Positions 1 to 10,206 are shown, numbered from the stretch's first letter. The stretch: 64,000 nucleotides of DNA from Ustilaginoidea virens (GCF_000687475.1 NC_057316.1:3472001-3536000), one strand, 5' to 3'. Numbers and translations are program-made. The notes: generated by a model not told the origin, from the sequence alone.

Positions 1-1128
1 TAATTGTCCCGCATAGCTGGTCTCTGCAAGAGCTCTTGGGCCCGAGGTAGGTCGGCTCGCTTGTACCCGTGCAGACTGTAGTGCCGAGGTCGGCGCGGAA
101 ACTAGGTTTCGGGAGGAAAATACCGAGCTATCTTGTGCATCAGGTGAGTCAAGAATCAATGTTCCGCCATACGGCGAATCAGGCTGGCCTTCATTCCACG
201 TCCCGGCCAAGATCGCCGCCGTATGATCCCGCGGATAGGTTTGACCAGTGTCGAGACTTGAAGCGGTGTCATATTGGCAGGGAACACAGCCCATCGACGC
301 GGAATGCGATGATGAGTCTGCTCGAGCGTCATGTAACTTTTCTTCGGCCCGTAATAGATCCTCTTGCCATCGGAAGAACCGATCACGAGAATTCTTGGAG
401 ACGAGATACTCATTTGCGCAGGTAAGCATGCCGTGCTCTTCAGCAAAGGCACGAGCACCCTCACCTACGAGTGCATTGGGCGGAACACGTCGAAGACTCA
501 GTGGCAGGCTGCTGGTGTCTAGAATGAGTTTCGCAAGAGATATTGGATTGCGTATATCTATTGGACCCGGGAGGGGGGGGGGGGGACGAAGGATTAGTAG
601 GTACGTAGAAGTCAACAAGCTTGTGGATTGGGCGAGGGGGACCCAAGGAAGAACAAACTGGGAACAGCGCCACAAGCACCGCTTCGGCCAAGGTGATCGA
701 CAATGGTTGCATCACACTCGACAGTTCCATCGATAGATAAGTTGGAACCATATCCTGCATTGGTGATTTCCTTGTCCTCGAGAACTCGTAAAGCAGCCTC
801 GACTGCTTCTGTTGCGGTGGCACCGGCTTTTAGGAACTTCATGCCCATCTCGGCAGCTCTGCAAAGTCATTAGTTGTGGGTGCGTTTGGCAGTGGCCAAG
901 AGTATCCGGGAAGTGGATGGCATGGATGGATGGCACGTACGATACACAGGCTGCGAGGTGGACATGTTCGTTTTGATGGCTGTGAAATCCGGCTCCCGCA
1001 TGGATGAAGATGGCCGGGACTCCTCTTTGCCGGTGATTGAGACGAAGCATGCGATCTAACGTACCATCCGCTCCGTATTGGTTGCGAGCCATGTTCGCCG
1101 AGACTGCATTTTGGCAAGGGATGCTCAT
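1..1128 (-). CDS. Taspase/threonine aspartase-like Ntn hydrolase, 3' end cut by window edge
   Basis: Exons read as 1128-941, 858-659 and 557 to beyond base 1; introns 859-940 and 558-658 have GT-AG ends and keep frame. The product has the N-terminal half of a taspase/asparaginase-2 family protein: a start strand containing FIHAGAGFHS, then LKAGATATEAVEAALRVLED, ITNAGYGSNLS, the VECDATIVD block and RVPPNALVGEGARAFAEEHG. These proteases self-cleave before a catalytic threonine that would lie in the part outside the window, so activity cannot be judged here. After the GARAFAEEHGM block the frame stays open into a Ser-rich linker to base 1, as in fungal members with a long insert before the nucleophile. 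The start is uncertain: Met at 1128 or at 1092. Family assignment is firm; substrate is unknown. Confidence 0.82.
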
Positions 1129-2110
1129 TCTCTACTCGAGAGGCATGGGGGCGAGTTGATAGCTCAACTAGCTGACGAGTTAAAGATGCTAATGGAAGAA
1201 GAATAATTTGGAAAATATGGATGGGAGGGAGGGTTGGGGTTAAGGCAAAAATCGCCGACAGTCGAGGAGAATTCAAACAAAGGTATATGCGAGGCTCCTA
1301 GCAGATCGAGGCCAGCAGGCTTTGGCCGACGACGGCCGGAACGAAGAAAACAAAAAAAACGGACTTGGCGGGTTTGAATCATGCAAGAGAGTTGAAGAGT
1401 TGATGATGGCGAGGCATGAATGGCTCACGGTGGACTGCGCCTTCCGGATCGAGGCCTGCTGGGGCGAAGCTCCAGCTCAAAGCATCCCGTTTCCAGAGCG
1501 TTTCGCAGAATGTCGGCCGTCCAATGGCGGCGGTGACATTGATGCTGGTTGGATTTCGGCTGGATTTCGAGAAGGAAAGAAGCAGTTTGGTGTCCCTATC
1601 GACCTGTATGTGAAGAAGCCTCGTATGAATACATGTCAACAGCACATCAGTCACAGTTGACCCCTATCTGACAGCCGTCGACGACGTCGGCTCATCTTTT
1701 CAAGGACATGACGAAGGGAGGCGGAGGGAGGGATGGATTGACAGTTGCCAAGAAGACCCCACCACCGACAGCTGGTGCAGCCCAGCCCCACCCCTCCTAG
1801 CGTCTCAGCCAACTAGCGTCTGCCGGTTCCACCAGACAGCACTGAATTCAGAATCAGACTGGAACAGTCAATATCAGGTTTGGTAGGTACCGTAGCTATG
1901 TATTGTGGCTGGGGCTGCCCCCCCCCACCTCCCCCCCGTCTTCATTTCACCAGCATCCAGTCTCCACCCCCACCTTGGGTGCTGGCCTCGCGAAGTCCTG
2001 ACTCTCCGAGTGACGACGAGCCAACTGATCCTTCTCACATTATTGCCATCTTCCTGTTTGCCCAACCTCTACCTTCCCTCGCGCGCATCCACTGCCGCAT
2101 CCCATTCATC
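1129..2110. other. Divergent intergenic region, taspase / arp3
   Basis: No convincing gene. It carries the putative promoters of two divergent genes. Reading frames here are short and look non-coding. A C-rich tract lies at about 1918-1937, roughly 175 bp before the arp3 start, and pyrimidine-rich DNA continues to the ATG, a common feature of fungal promoters and 5' UTRs. Confidence 0.5.
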
Positions 2111-3904
2111 ATGGCCAACCAAACCCCGGCCGTTGTCATGGACAAGTGAGTTTCCATGGCCTCCCCCTTCCCCGCCCTGCCACGAGAACTGGCCGCATCT
2201 TGGCTAACCAAACACACAAATATAGCGGCACGGGATTTTCCAAGCTGGGTACGCCCAACGTATTCGATGGTCCCACGACTCCAATTGACTCTTAGTCTTC
2301 AGGTTTCGCCGGAAATGATTCCCCATCGTTTGTTTTCCCCACCGCCATCGCTACAAAAGGTGCTGCTGGAGGCGGCGGTGGTTCTGGCTCGGGCCGTCCG
2401 GCTATCGCGAACAAGCCGTCATTCCTTACCGGCGGCGCAGGCCCGAGCAGCCACCTAAATTCGAAGCGAGGAACCGAGGATCTCGACTTCTACATCGGTG
2501 ATGAAGCGTTGAGTGCTGCATCGGGGCCTGGTGTGTGATGACGGCTTCCTGGCTCACTGCAACGGCGACATGATGGCTAATTCTTTTTAGGATACGGTCT
2601 TCACTACCCCATTCGCCACGGCCAAATAGAGAATTGGGTGTGTATGGTGTCTCTATCGCGCACTATCCCCCTCTCGCTCCCTTTCTCCTTTCCCCCCCCT
2701 TTCTCCTCTTCTCTCATTTTCCGCCCCCCCAACCCCCCAAAGCCTCATTTATTGACAGTAGCCCACAGGATCACATGGAACGGTTTTGGTCCAACTCAAT
2801 CTTCAAATATCTTCGAGTAGAGCCCGAGGACCACTACTTTCTCCTTACCGAACCCGTGAGCCTGCCAACATACTTTGAGCATTGAGCTCTCTCTTTGTCG
2901 ATGTGGAGCCACTCTAACGTCGTTAGCCGCTAAACCCCCCCGAAAATCGAGAGAACACAGCCGAAATCTTCTTCGAGTCCTTCAATTGCGCCGGCATGTA
3001 TATCGCTGTTCAAGCCGTGTTAGCTTTGGCCGCATCTTGGACCTCGTCAAAGGTTACCGATCGATCGCTTACCGGGACTGTAATTGACTCTGGTGACGGT
3101 GTCACGCACGTCATTCCAGTTGCGGAGGGCTATGTCATTGGCTCATCCATCAAGTCGATCCCCATTGCCGGTCGGGACCTCACCTACTTCGTGCAGTCGC
3201 TGCTCCGGGATCGCGGCGAGCCGGATTCATCCCTCAAGACGGCGCAGGAGATTAAGGAGGAGTACTGTTATGTATGTCCCGACATCGTCAAGGAATTCGC
3301 CAAGTATGACCGCGATCGCGAACGGTTTGCGAAGCATGTTGTATCCCACCCTGGTGGCCGCCAGGTCAGCGTTGACGTCGGATACGAGAGGTTCCTGGCG
3401 CCCGAGATATTCTTCAACCCCGAAATCTACAGCTCCGATTTTCTCACCCCTCTGCCCGTGGTTGTTGACGGAGTCATTCAGCAATCACCCATAGACGTGC
3501 GGCGCGGTCTGTACAAGAATATTGTGTTGTCCGGCGGAAGTACCTTGTACAAAGACTTTGGTAGACGACTACAGAGAGATATCAAACATCTTGTGGACGC
3601 TAGAATTCGCGCGAGTGAGGTGCGGAGCGGGGGAGCCCGTAGCGGCGGTCTTGACGTGCAAGTCATTACCCACAAGAGGCAGCGACATGGCCCTTGGTTC
3701 GGCGGCAGCCTGCTAGGACAGACTCCCGAGTTCCGATCTTACTGCCACACCAAGGCAGAGGTAAGCCTCATCGGCCAATCCAAACGCCCCCCCGCGCAAG
3801 CTTGTGAGCAACGGTGTTGGGCTAACTGGTCGCTTTAGTATCAAGAATACGGACCCAGCATAGTACGGAGATTTGCCCTGCTGGGAGGACCCGGAGGCTC
3901 ATAA
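2111..3904 (+). CDS. arp3: Actin-related protein 3 (Arp2/3 complex subunit)
   Basis: Seven exons: 2111-2145, 2226-2248, 2303-2530, 2591-2637, 2769-2855, 2927-3760 and 3839-3904, all with GT-AG introns that keep frame. The joined protein starts [20 protein letters not shown] and carries the actin-fold nucleotide-binding loops: the N-terminal phosphate-1 loop, the [12 protein letters not shown] phosphate-2 loop at the start of exon 6 and the [16 protein letters not shown] adenosine motif. It also has the Arp3-type [15 protein letters not shown] segment and ends with [18 protein letters not shown]. Length is about 439 residues, normal for Arp3. Arp3 with Arp2 forms the nucleating pair of the Arp2/3 complex that branches actin filaments at endocytic patches and hyphal tips. 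Five of the six introns lie in the first half, typical for fungal actin-family genes. Confidence is very high. Confidence 0.96.
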
Positions 3905-4149
3905 AAACGTACGCTGCGTTGGAGATTTCTAGACAAGGTCGATGCGGTCAGTCGGTCGGGCGGAAAATGTTGAATTCAGTGTCTGGGGGCCGAGGACGAT
4001 GTTTGCCGTGTCATCTGTGACGGAAGGAAAAAAAAAGGGGGGGGGGGGGGGGGGTTGCCCGAGCCAGAGCGTATAAGTCATCATGATCAAGATTCAGGAC
4101 AACATCAAAGATTAACAAGCTAGCGGGTTTGCTGGAGTCGTCAATTTGT

Positions 4150-4520
4150 CAATTTGTCACGGCTCCATGTCACGCTTTACTGAGTGGTGCACAATGTGTC
4201 TGGCCCCGTGCCGAAGTCGGTCTCCCTCGGCGTCCTCAATGCCCTGTCGCCGAATCTCAATGAAGCTCTTGGCCTGCCCTTTTCTTTCTTTCTTAGAAGA
4301 CTGTCTTTTCAGTCGAGAGAACCAAATCCTTTGCTACTTCCCAAGGTCAACATCATCCCGGCTGACAGTCTCACCCTCGTGCCTCAACTTGTAAACGTCT
4401 GCCAGCTAGCTGAGACGAACCGGTCCTGAAAGGCGCCTCGACGACTTCCTTGCGGAAATACCCACCCCATGGCTCCCGTGATACCGATCATGCGGAGCAT
4501 TTTATCGTGCAGTCTGTTTC
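4150..4520 (-). other. Coding-like fragments, unresolved gene or pseudogene
   Basis: Three minus-strand segments look translated. The first runs from an ATG near 4520 (MLRMIGITGAMG). In another frame, TATTTCCGCAAG gives YFRKEVVEAPFRTGSSQL. In a third, ADVYKLRHEGETVSRDDVD continues to LGK and a TAG near 4352. Past that stop, and again in a different frame, KSFIEIRRQGIEDAEGDRLR runs to a TGA near 4166. The first three segments lie head to tail, as expected for one small protein broken by short introns or by single-base indels, but I could not find a GT-AG pair that joins them. It could be a real small gene with unusual introns, a decayed gene, or an assembly indel. I do not recognise the family. 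Confidence 0.3.
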
Positions 4521-5113
4521 GACGAGAGCAATGCCAAGAGGCGGGATTCTGTCGACGAGCAAACGGGATGCGAGCGAGCCGAGGTGGAGGGGATCCATCC
4601 AGCGGGAGCCAGGTCAATTGAAGAATGGAAAGCGGAACCACGGCCGCGGGATCGGCCAGAGGTGGAAGAGGCCTGCCAAGCAACAAGTCAACGGGTCCCT
4701 TAGCGGCAATCCCGTTGCGACTTGCCCAGACGGGCGACGGTTTTTGATGACGGCGCAGAGGTTAAATAGCGGATGCTGTCTACCGAGACCGCGCTAGGCG
4801 GGCGGATGTTGCCCAACCCTCCGCAACCAGGGTTGAGGAATAGGTTGCAGCTGCATAACTTGGTTGAGCGTTGCTGCGAAAGTATGGCACGGCGCCGGGC
4901 GAGCAGGTGGACATGGGGATTGCCGTGCAGCAGCAAGTTTTGGCATCGGGCATCTATCTCATCCCCGACGAGCTCGAGCACTCACACTTGGCAGGCGCAG
5001 AGAGGAACACACAGCGACGGTCGGCGTCATCCAGGCAAAAAGCATCTGCCGTCTGCGGCTCCCTTGCAGAAAAAGCTACTCCGACTGTCTACACCCTGCC
5101 AGCATCAAAAAGA

Positions 5114-5187
5114 GAGGACTGGCATCGCGCAACCTCGTGCTGCTTTTTTTGAGGACTGTCATCGCGCAACCTCGTGCTGCTTTTTTT
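5114..5187. repeat. 37-bp tandem duplication
   Basis: The unit starting GAGGACTGGCATCGCGC at 5114-5150 is repeated at 5151-5187 with one difference (G to T at the ninth base). Both copies end in a T run that extends further in the second copy. It lies about 100 bp beyond the atx1 stop codon. Confidence 0.85.
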
Positions 5188-5289
5188 TTTTTTCCTTTCC
5201 TTTCCTTTCCTTTTCTTTTCTCTTTTTTTTTTCTTCTTTTCAATTTTCAATTTTTTTTAGTAATTTGTTTCTTTAAGCCCCCAGGCTCC

Positions 5290-5628
5290 CTATGCAATCG
5301 ACTCGAGCGACGCGGGGAGGCCGTCCACCGTCGCCGAGTTGACCTTTTTGCCCGTCTTGGCAATCTTGCTCAGGACCGTCTCGTACGGTAGCTCGGTGAC
5401 GACCTTGGCGGTCTGATTCTCGAGAGACACCTCGTAGCTTTCGACTCCTGGGGGGGGAGAGGCGGGAAAGGGGGAAAAGAAAGTCTCAGCGCCGGGGGGA
5501 TAGATAACGCATAGGAGAGGAAGGGGAAGCAACGTACCGTCTAGCTTCTTGAGGACGCGGTCGATGGCGCCGGAGCAGCCGCCGCAGCTCATGGAGACGT
5601 TGAACTCGTAGGTGTGGGCGGCGGACAT
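5290..5628 (-). CDS. atx1: Copper metallochaperone Atx1
   Basis: Two exons, 5628-5538 and 5447-5290, with a 90-bp GT-AG intron (5448-5537) that keeps frame and gives 82 residues. It is a single HMA ferredoxin-like domain. The copper-binding loop MSCGGC is at residues 13-18, followed by SGAIDRVLKKLDG, and the domain ends with the KTGKKVNS lysine-rich segment that in Atx1 contacts the P-type ATPase. Atx1 carries Cu(I) in the cytosol to Ccc2/ATP7-type ATPases in the trans-Golgi for loading of secreted cuproenzymes. Length is slightly above yeast Atx1 (73 residues) because of a short C-terminal tail. A TATA-like box lies 170 bp upstream. Assignment is secure. Confidence 0.95.
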   Translation of the reverse strand: MSAAHTYEFNVSMSCGGCSGAIDRVLKKLDGTLLPLPLLCVIYPPGAETFFSPFPASPPPGVESYEVSLENQTAKVVTELPYETVLSKIAKTGKKVNSATVDGLPASLESIA

Positions 5629-5796
5629 GATGGGCGGAAGCGCTTTCGCTGGGCAAGACGCGAAGAAGAACAGGAGGAGGAGAAGAGCAAGTTGGGGGGG
5701 GGGGGGGAAAGAAGACCCAAGAGTGGGGGAAGGGGTTGATGTCTTGGCGGATCAGTTGGACCGAGGTGGAGATGGAAAGCTGCCCCGGCGCACCGT

Positions 5797-5803
5797 TATA
5801 TAG
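5797..5803 (-). promoter_or_regulatory. TATA-like element of atx1
   Basis: Minus-strand TATATAA, about 170 bp upstream of the atx1 ATG. It is the only such element in this spacer. Function is inferred from position alone. Confidence 0.35.
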
Positions 5804-6319
5804 AGCGAGAAGGCAAAGAAGAAGAAGAAGAAGCTGGAGGGAGGATGAGGGATTGGAGAGGCAAAAGGGAGGAAAAGGCCGCAGGGCTGATCGGTTGTTG
5901 GTTGTTGGCTTGGTGGGCCGGCGCATGCCCATGCTGAAACGTGCTCAACAAGGCGGCGGCACGCTTTGCTGGCCGGAAGCTGCCCTTTGCCCTTTTTGTC
6001 CCTTTTGTCCTTTTGTTTCCAGCCGCATGATCCAGCCGCAGGATCCAACTTGAGGGCGGGCGGGCGGGCGGGATGAGCGGGTCCGTGACAGCAGGAAAGC
6101 ACATGCATACTATATGCAATGCAGCATTGGCCAGAGCCGCCGCCAGTTGCTCGGCTCGGCTATTTCAAGCGGCTATTTCAAGCGGCTGTTTCAAGCGGCT
6201 GTTTCCCGCTGCCAGCTGTCAACCCGGCTGTTCACGCTGCCAGCAGCCGCAGCTGGCATATCGTGTGAAAACCCCGACGACGCAAAACCAAAAGACGTCG
6301 ACCCAGATCAGCGTTTCCA

Positions 6320-6350
<31 letters not shown>

Positions 6351-6500
6351 GGCTTCATCTACGCCGCTCGCAGCTAGCACTGCAGCCGTGCCCAGCAAAT
6401 CAGCCATCAGCCATCAGCCATCAGCCATGTCGAGACGTTTTTGCATCGTGCCATCAGCGCCATTTCATCCCACCATCGCGTCATACGATGGGCATCCATG

Positions 6501-6522
6501 CCCCCCCCCCCCCCCCCCCCCC
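6501..6522. repeat. Poly-C homopolymer (22 bases)
   Basis: An uninterrupted C run 12 bp past the stop codon of the 2EXR gene (G run on its sense strand), so probably in its 3' UTR. Confidence 0.85.
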
Positions 6523-6533
6523 TCGACTGCCCG

Positions 6534-6852
6534 TCAACCGCACCTCTCCGCCCTGACCGCCTTGAACGCCACCACAAATTCCTCCTCGTCGTAGTCGTAC
6601 ACATGCTCCGGCATCTCGAGCGACAGGAGCGCCTCCTCCAGCTCGCCCATCCACATGTTCAGCTCCCCCTCCTCCCAGCTCTCGGAGCCGTCGAGCGGAT
6701 CGCGCACGCACATCCTCACCACCTCGGCCGTCTCGTCACGCAGCTCCCACCGGGGCTGTATCTCGGCCGCGACGCTCTGCTCCACGTCCCCCGTCGCGGG
6801 GTCCACGCCCGTGTCGGTCCCGTCGTCGTCCGTCTGCCGCTGCCTCGTAATT

Positions 6853-6887
<35 letters not shown>

Positions 6888-7514
6888 GGTAGTCGTTCTG
6901 GTCTTGGTTGTCCTCGTCGTCTGGGTGCCCGAGTCCCTGACGACGGGCAAGTCCCCCCACACCGACGACAGCGTCTTGAGTCCCGTGAAAAAGGCCAGGA
7001 GGTATCCGCCCAGCTCGTTGAAGCTGTAGTAGGCCGTAAAGGCCGGCAGCGCGAGGTGCTGGATCGTCGCGGCGACACCCTGCAGGGTTGCTGTGACTTT
7101 TGCGTCGTCGTCGGCGTCGGCCTCCTCCTCCCAGGGCAGCTCGCAAAACTCCTCCCACCGGTCGCGCGACACGTAGAGCGCGTCCCTGCCGGGGTCAAAC
7201 GGCCGCGCAAGCACGTGGCCTTGGGTCTCGCGGCGGAAGCGCAGGGTGATGCCGCGCCCCGACGCCCATCGCAGCGTCGCCTCGCGCGACTCCCTGCTGA
7301 CGTGCAGCGTCGGGGGGGTGTTGACCTGCACGAGGGGCACGCGCGACATCCCCGCGTAGCGCTCGTCCTCGCCCTCGGGGTCGACGTGGTCGAGGATGAA
7401 GTTCTTGCTGAACAGGTACACAGTGGGCTTGTCAAACGGCGCGAGGTATTCATCCCACACAAGACGGCGGAGCTCGGCGGGCAGACGGGGGAACAAAGGA
7501 AAGCCGAGGGCCAT
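6534..7514 (-). CDS. 2EXR-domain protein with a poly-threonine tract
   Basis: Intronless, 326 residues from the ATG at 7514. This start is chosen because the family motif begins right after it: MALGFPLFPRLPAELRRLVW is the classic opening of the 2EXR domain, found almost only in filamentous fungi and of unknown biochemical role. The open frame continues upstream through a poly-Phe run encoded by the poly-A/T tract at 7578-7605, which is probably 5' UTR. VNTPPTLHVSRESREATLRW is the second conserved 2EXR block. In the second half a threonine run encoded by an ACG/ACA trinucleotide array (plus strand 6853-6887) interrupts the sequence between TRTTKTR and ITRQRQTDDDG. The C-terminus is acidic (YDYDEEEFVVAFKAVRAERCG). 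No catalytic residues can be named. Such genes are numerous in fungal genomes. Confidence 0.83.
6853..6887. repeat. Trinucleotide array encoding poly-Thr
   Basis: A GTC/CGT array inside the 2EXR coding sequence, read on the minus strand as repeated threonine codons. Because the unit is 3 bp, length changes would keep frame. Confidence 0.85.
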
Positions 7515-7577
7515 GGTGAAATGGCCCTGATGACGCTGAAGAGCGAAAAGAGCCGAGAGAAGGGGGACCAAAAGGGG

Positions 7578-7609
<32 letters not shown>

Positions 7610-7906
7610 CTGGCTCTCTTAGCCCGTCAAAGCTGTCCTTGGGGACAACGCTACACCCAGACGCGAAGGGCATGGAAAGAAAAACAAGCAAAGTTTGACG
7701 TTGACGTGGCCGACGCCGCTCCGACACACTACAGTACATCTCCCCCCACTTTAATCAACGCCCCAAGTTTTTGCGCGCAAAAGCCAACGTTCCGAGCAGC
7801 CAAATGGGAGACGCAACGCTTCAACCGACCATGACCATTCCATTACACCCCTATCAATGAGTGTACGGACTTGAAGCAGCAGCAGCATCATCATCAGCAT
7901 CATCAG

Positions 7907-7948
<42 letters not shown>

Positions 7949-8085
7949 TCATCGATAGATAGACTTTGAGACTTTGGCAAAACTATATAAACCGGTGCCA
8001 CCAGACGCGACAACAAAATCCTGGCCCCGTTCATTCCGCCTGCACTTTTCCCGGCCGTTTCGAAACGCTGCTGGCCCTCCTTCCG
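7515..8085. other. Spacer between thiolase and 2EXR genes
   Basis: Contains an A run of about 28 bases (7578-7605), 60-90 bp upstream of the 2EXR start, and an ATC/CAT trinucleotide array (7886-7949). No gene seen. The thiolase gene ends at 8086. Confidence 0.5.
7886..7949. repeat. ATC/CAT trinucleotide microsatellite
   Basis: About 20 units, interrupted by AGC near the left end, in the spacer 3' of the thiolase gene and 5' of the 2EXR gene. Confidence 0.85.
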
Positions 8086-9486
8086 TCACAGCTGCGCCGA
8101 CAGAACCTTTTCCTGGACATCGGCCAAGGCCCAGTCGCTGGCGGCGGTGCGGCTGCGCACCTGCGCGACTTGCTCGCGGGTGAAGCCGCCGGCCCTGGTG
8201 GCAGGGTTGTAGCCCAGGCCGTTGCGGCGGCCGACCTCGTCGTCGTCCAGCCGGGGCGCGGCCTTGGCGTCGGCGCGGCGGTAGACGGTGACGACGACGG
8301 CGCCGCCGAGCCCCAGGTTGTGCTGCAGACAGTAGCGCGTGTCGGGGACGCGGCGGTTGTTGGCCCAGCCGCGCAGGTGCCACACCAGCTCGGCGCACTG
8401 GGCCAGGCCGGTCGCGCCCAGCGGGTGGCCCTTGGAGATGAGCCCGCCCGACGGGTTGACGAGGTACCTGCCGCCGTAGGTGATGTCGCCGCGGCGCACC
8501 AGCTCGTGGGCCTTGCCGCGGTCGCACAGGCCCAGGGCGTCGAGGGCCACCATCTCGTTGGTGCTGAAGCAGTCGTGCAGCTCGACGACCTGGACGTCGT
8601 CGAGGGGCGAGATGCCGGCCTCGGCCGCCGCCGCGCGCACCGCGTGCCGCGTCATCTCGTAGCCCATCAGGTCGATGGCGCTGCGGGAGAAGAGGCTGGG
8701 CCCGTCGGTGGCCATGCGCTGGCCGGCAATCTCGACGGCCTGCTCCTTCAGGTGCGGGCGCGCGTCGAGGAAGGCGCGCGAGACGAGCACCGCGGCCGCG
8801 CCGCCGTCCGACGTCGGGCAGCACTGCAGCCGGGTCAGCGGCGCGAACACGGGCGGCGACCGCAGGATCTCGTCGCGCGTGTAGACCTGCCGGAACTGCG
8901 CGTACGGGTTGTTGGCCGAGTGCGCGTGGTTGACGCGCGCAATCTCGGCAAAGTCGTCGTCGCGCGCGCCGTGCCGCTCCTTGTACTCGCGCCCGGCGTT
9001 GCCGAACATCTGCGCCGCCGCCGGCGCCGCGGGCTCCAGCCCCCGCGTCTCGGCCATGACGCCCACCGTCGTGCCCAGCGGGTTCTCGCGGTCCGTCCAC
9101 ACGCTCTGCAGGCTGCCCGCCGCCATCATCTCGAACCCGACCACCAGGACGCAGTGCGCCGCGCCGGCGGCCACCAGCGTCCGGCCCATGGCCAGGCCCG
9201 TGCTCCCCGTCGAGCAGTTGTTGTTGACGTTGACGACGGGGATCTTGGTCATGCCGAACTGGTAGAAGACGCGCTGCCCGCACGTGCTGTCGCCGTAGCA
9301 GTAGCACGCGATGCCCTGGTCCACCTCGTCGTAGTTGATGTGCGCGTCCAGCATCGCCTTGACGCCCGCCTCGAACCCCAGCTCCGTGTAGTCGACCTGC
9401 CCGCGGGGCTTGACGAACTTGGTCATGCCCACGCCCAGCACGTACACGGGCGACTTTTCAGCCGGCATCGGCACGGTTGGCGCCAT
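8086..9486 (-). CDS. SCP2/SCPx-type thiolase (peroxisomal lipid-transfer thiolase family)
   Basis: Intronless, 466 residues from the ATG at 9486. It has the non-specific lipid-transfer-protein thiolase fold. SPVYVLGVGMTKFVKPRG is the usual N-terminus, the nucleophile motif NVNNNCSTGSTGL puts the catalytic cysteine at residue 91, and the C-terminal half has VVELHDCFSTNE and the histidine motif GGLISKGHPLGATGLAQ. These enzymes cleave 3-ketoacyl-CoA, often branched or sterol side-chain substrates, in peroxisomal beta-oxidation. No fused SCP2 lipid-carrier domain is present; the protein ends in a charged tail with SAQL, which is not a strong PTS1, so peroxisomal import is not proven from sequence. 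The frame is open far upstream through a Cys/Pro/Leu/Ala-encoding pentamer array, but MAPTVPMPAEKSPVYVLG is the natural start. Exact substrate is unknown. Confidence 0.92.
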   Translation of the reverse strand: MAPTVPMPAEKSPVYVLGVGMTKFVKPRGQVDYTELGFEAGVKAMLDAHINYDEVDQGIACYCYGDSTCGQRVFYQFGMTKIPVVNVNNNCSTGSTGLAMGRTLVAAGAAHCVLVVGFEMMAAGSLQSVWTDRENPLGTTVGVMAETRGLEPAAPAAAQMFGNAGREYKERHGARDDDFAEIARVNHAHSANNPYAQFRQVYTRDEILRSPPVFAPLTRLQCCPTSDGGAAAVLVSRAFLDARPHLKEQAVEIAGQRMATDGPSLFSRSAIDLMGYEMTRHAVRAAAAEAGISPLDDVQVVELHDCFSTNEMVALDALGLCDRGKAHELVRRGDITYGGRYLVNPSGGLISKGHPLGATGLAQCAELVWHLRGWANNRRVPDTRYCLQHNLGLGGAVVVTVYRRADAKAAPRLDDDEVGRRNGLGYNPATRAGGFTREQVAQVRSRTAASDWALADVQEKVLSAQL

Positions 9487-9503
9487 TTTTGTCGGTTTCG
9501 GCG

Positions 9504-9680
9504 CGGCAGGGCAGGGCAGGGCAGGGCAGGGCAGGGCAGGGCAGGGCAGAGAAGGGCAGACAGACCAGGCCAGAGCAGAGCAAGGCAGAGCAAGGCAGAG
9601 CAAGGCAAGGCAAGGCAGAGCAAGGCAAGGCAAGGCAAAGCAAGGCAAAGCAAGGCAAAGCAAGGCAAAGCAAGGCAAAG
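9504..9680. repeat. Pentanucleotide array GGCAG / AAGGC / AGAGC, about 35 units
   Basis: A degenerate 5-bp array starting 18 bp upstream of the thiolase ATG. The GGCAG end is homogeneous; the distal part drifts to GCAAG-type units. Read on the minus strand it stays open in frame with the thiolase and would encode alternating Pro, Cys, Leu and Ala. Confidence 0.9.
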
Positions 9681-10206
9681 ATTGGGGGGAGTGGCGGGCG
9701 GCGGGAGTTGTTGGCTTCAAAGTCCGCGGGGGCGACAGAAAAGAGCAGGCGCGATCATAGTCGTCCTCGCCCTCCGCCAGAGATTTCCTTCGAGCAGGCG
9801 CCAATGCCGGAAAGCAGTGCCTATTTATCAGTCCCGGCTTTGCCTCCCCTCGCGTCTGTGGCACCAACCCTCTCAACCAACGAGGATGTCGACAACGACG
9901 CCGCCGCCGCCCGATGCGGGGGTGGAAGGACCGTGTCCAGACTTCCGTGGCTGGCTAGCGCCGTTGCGATGCTGCCGAGGCTCGTTGCGAAAAGGGGCAG
10001 GTACCTATAGGTACCTATAACGTGGGACCTGGTAGAGTCCAAGACTTCAGACGAAACTTTGACATATAGCCGAGGCTCGAAAAAGACGGGGAGCCAGACC
10101 CACGCGGACCACTCATATCCGCGCTCGTGCCGGCCCCTTGGACGAACCATTATCGGCATCACGGGACCGGGCTAAAATCCGTGTCCTGTTGTTGCCCGTA
10201 TTCTTT

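Larger units (their letters stand above)
3905..5289. other. Spacer between arp3 and atx1 with unresolved coding-like segments
   Basis: A homopolymer pair (A 4028-4036, G 4037-4054) follows arp3. On the minus strand, 4150-4500 has reading frames with codon patterns that look protein-coding but that I could not join into one gene (see the separate entry). The stretch 5114-5187 is a tandem duplication, and 5180-5270 is T-rich. I see no other gene. Confidence 0.4.
5629..6533. other. Intergenic region upstream of atx1, downstream of the 2EXR gene
   Basis: Holds the atx1 promoter side, G-rich and GAA-rich tracts near 5690-5830, short direct repeats of TTTCAAGCGGCTG near 6165-6205, an ATC trinucleotide tract (6320-6350) and a 22-base C run (6501-6522) just past the 2EXR stop. 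No gene seen. Confidence 0.5.

Noticed and set aside
6441..7622. 393-codon plus-strand frame
   Set aside because: Mirror of the 2EXR gene; rich in Arg/His from GC-rich antisense codons and ends in the poly-A run.
7966..10020. 684-codon plus-strand frame over the thiolase
   Set aside because: Antisense shadow of the thiolase gene continued by the pentamer array; its composition is that of GC-rich antisense DNA.
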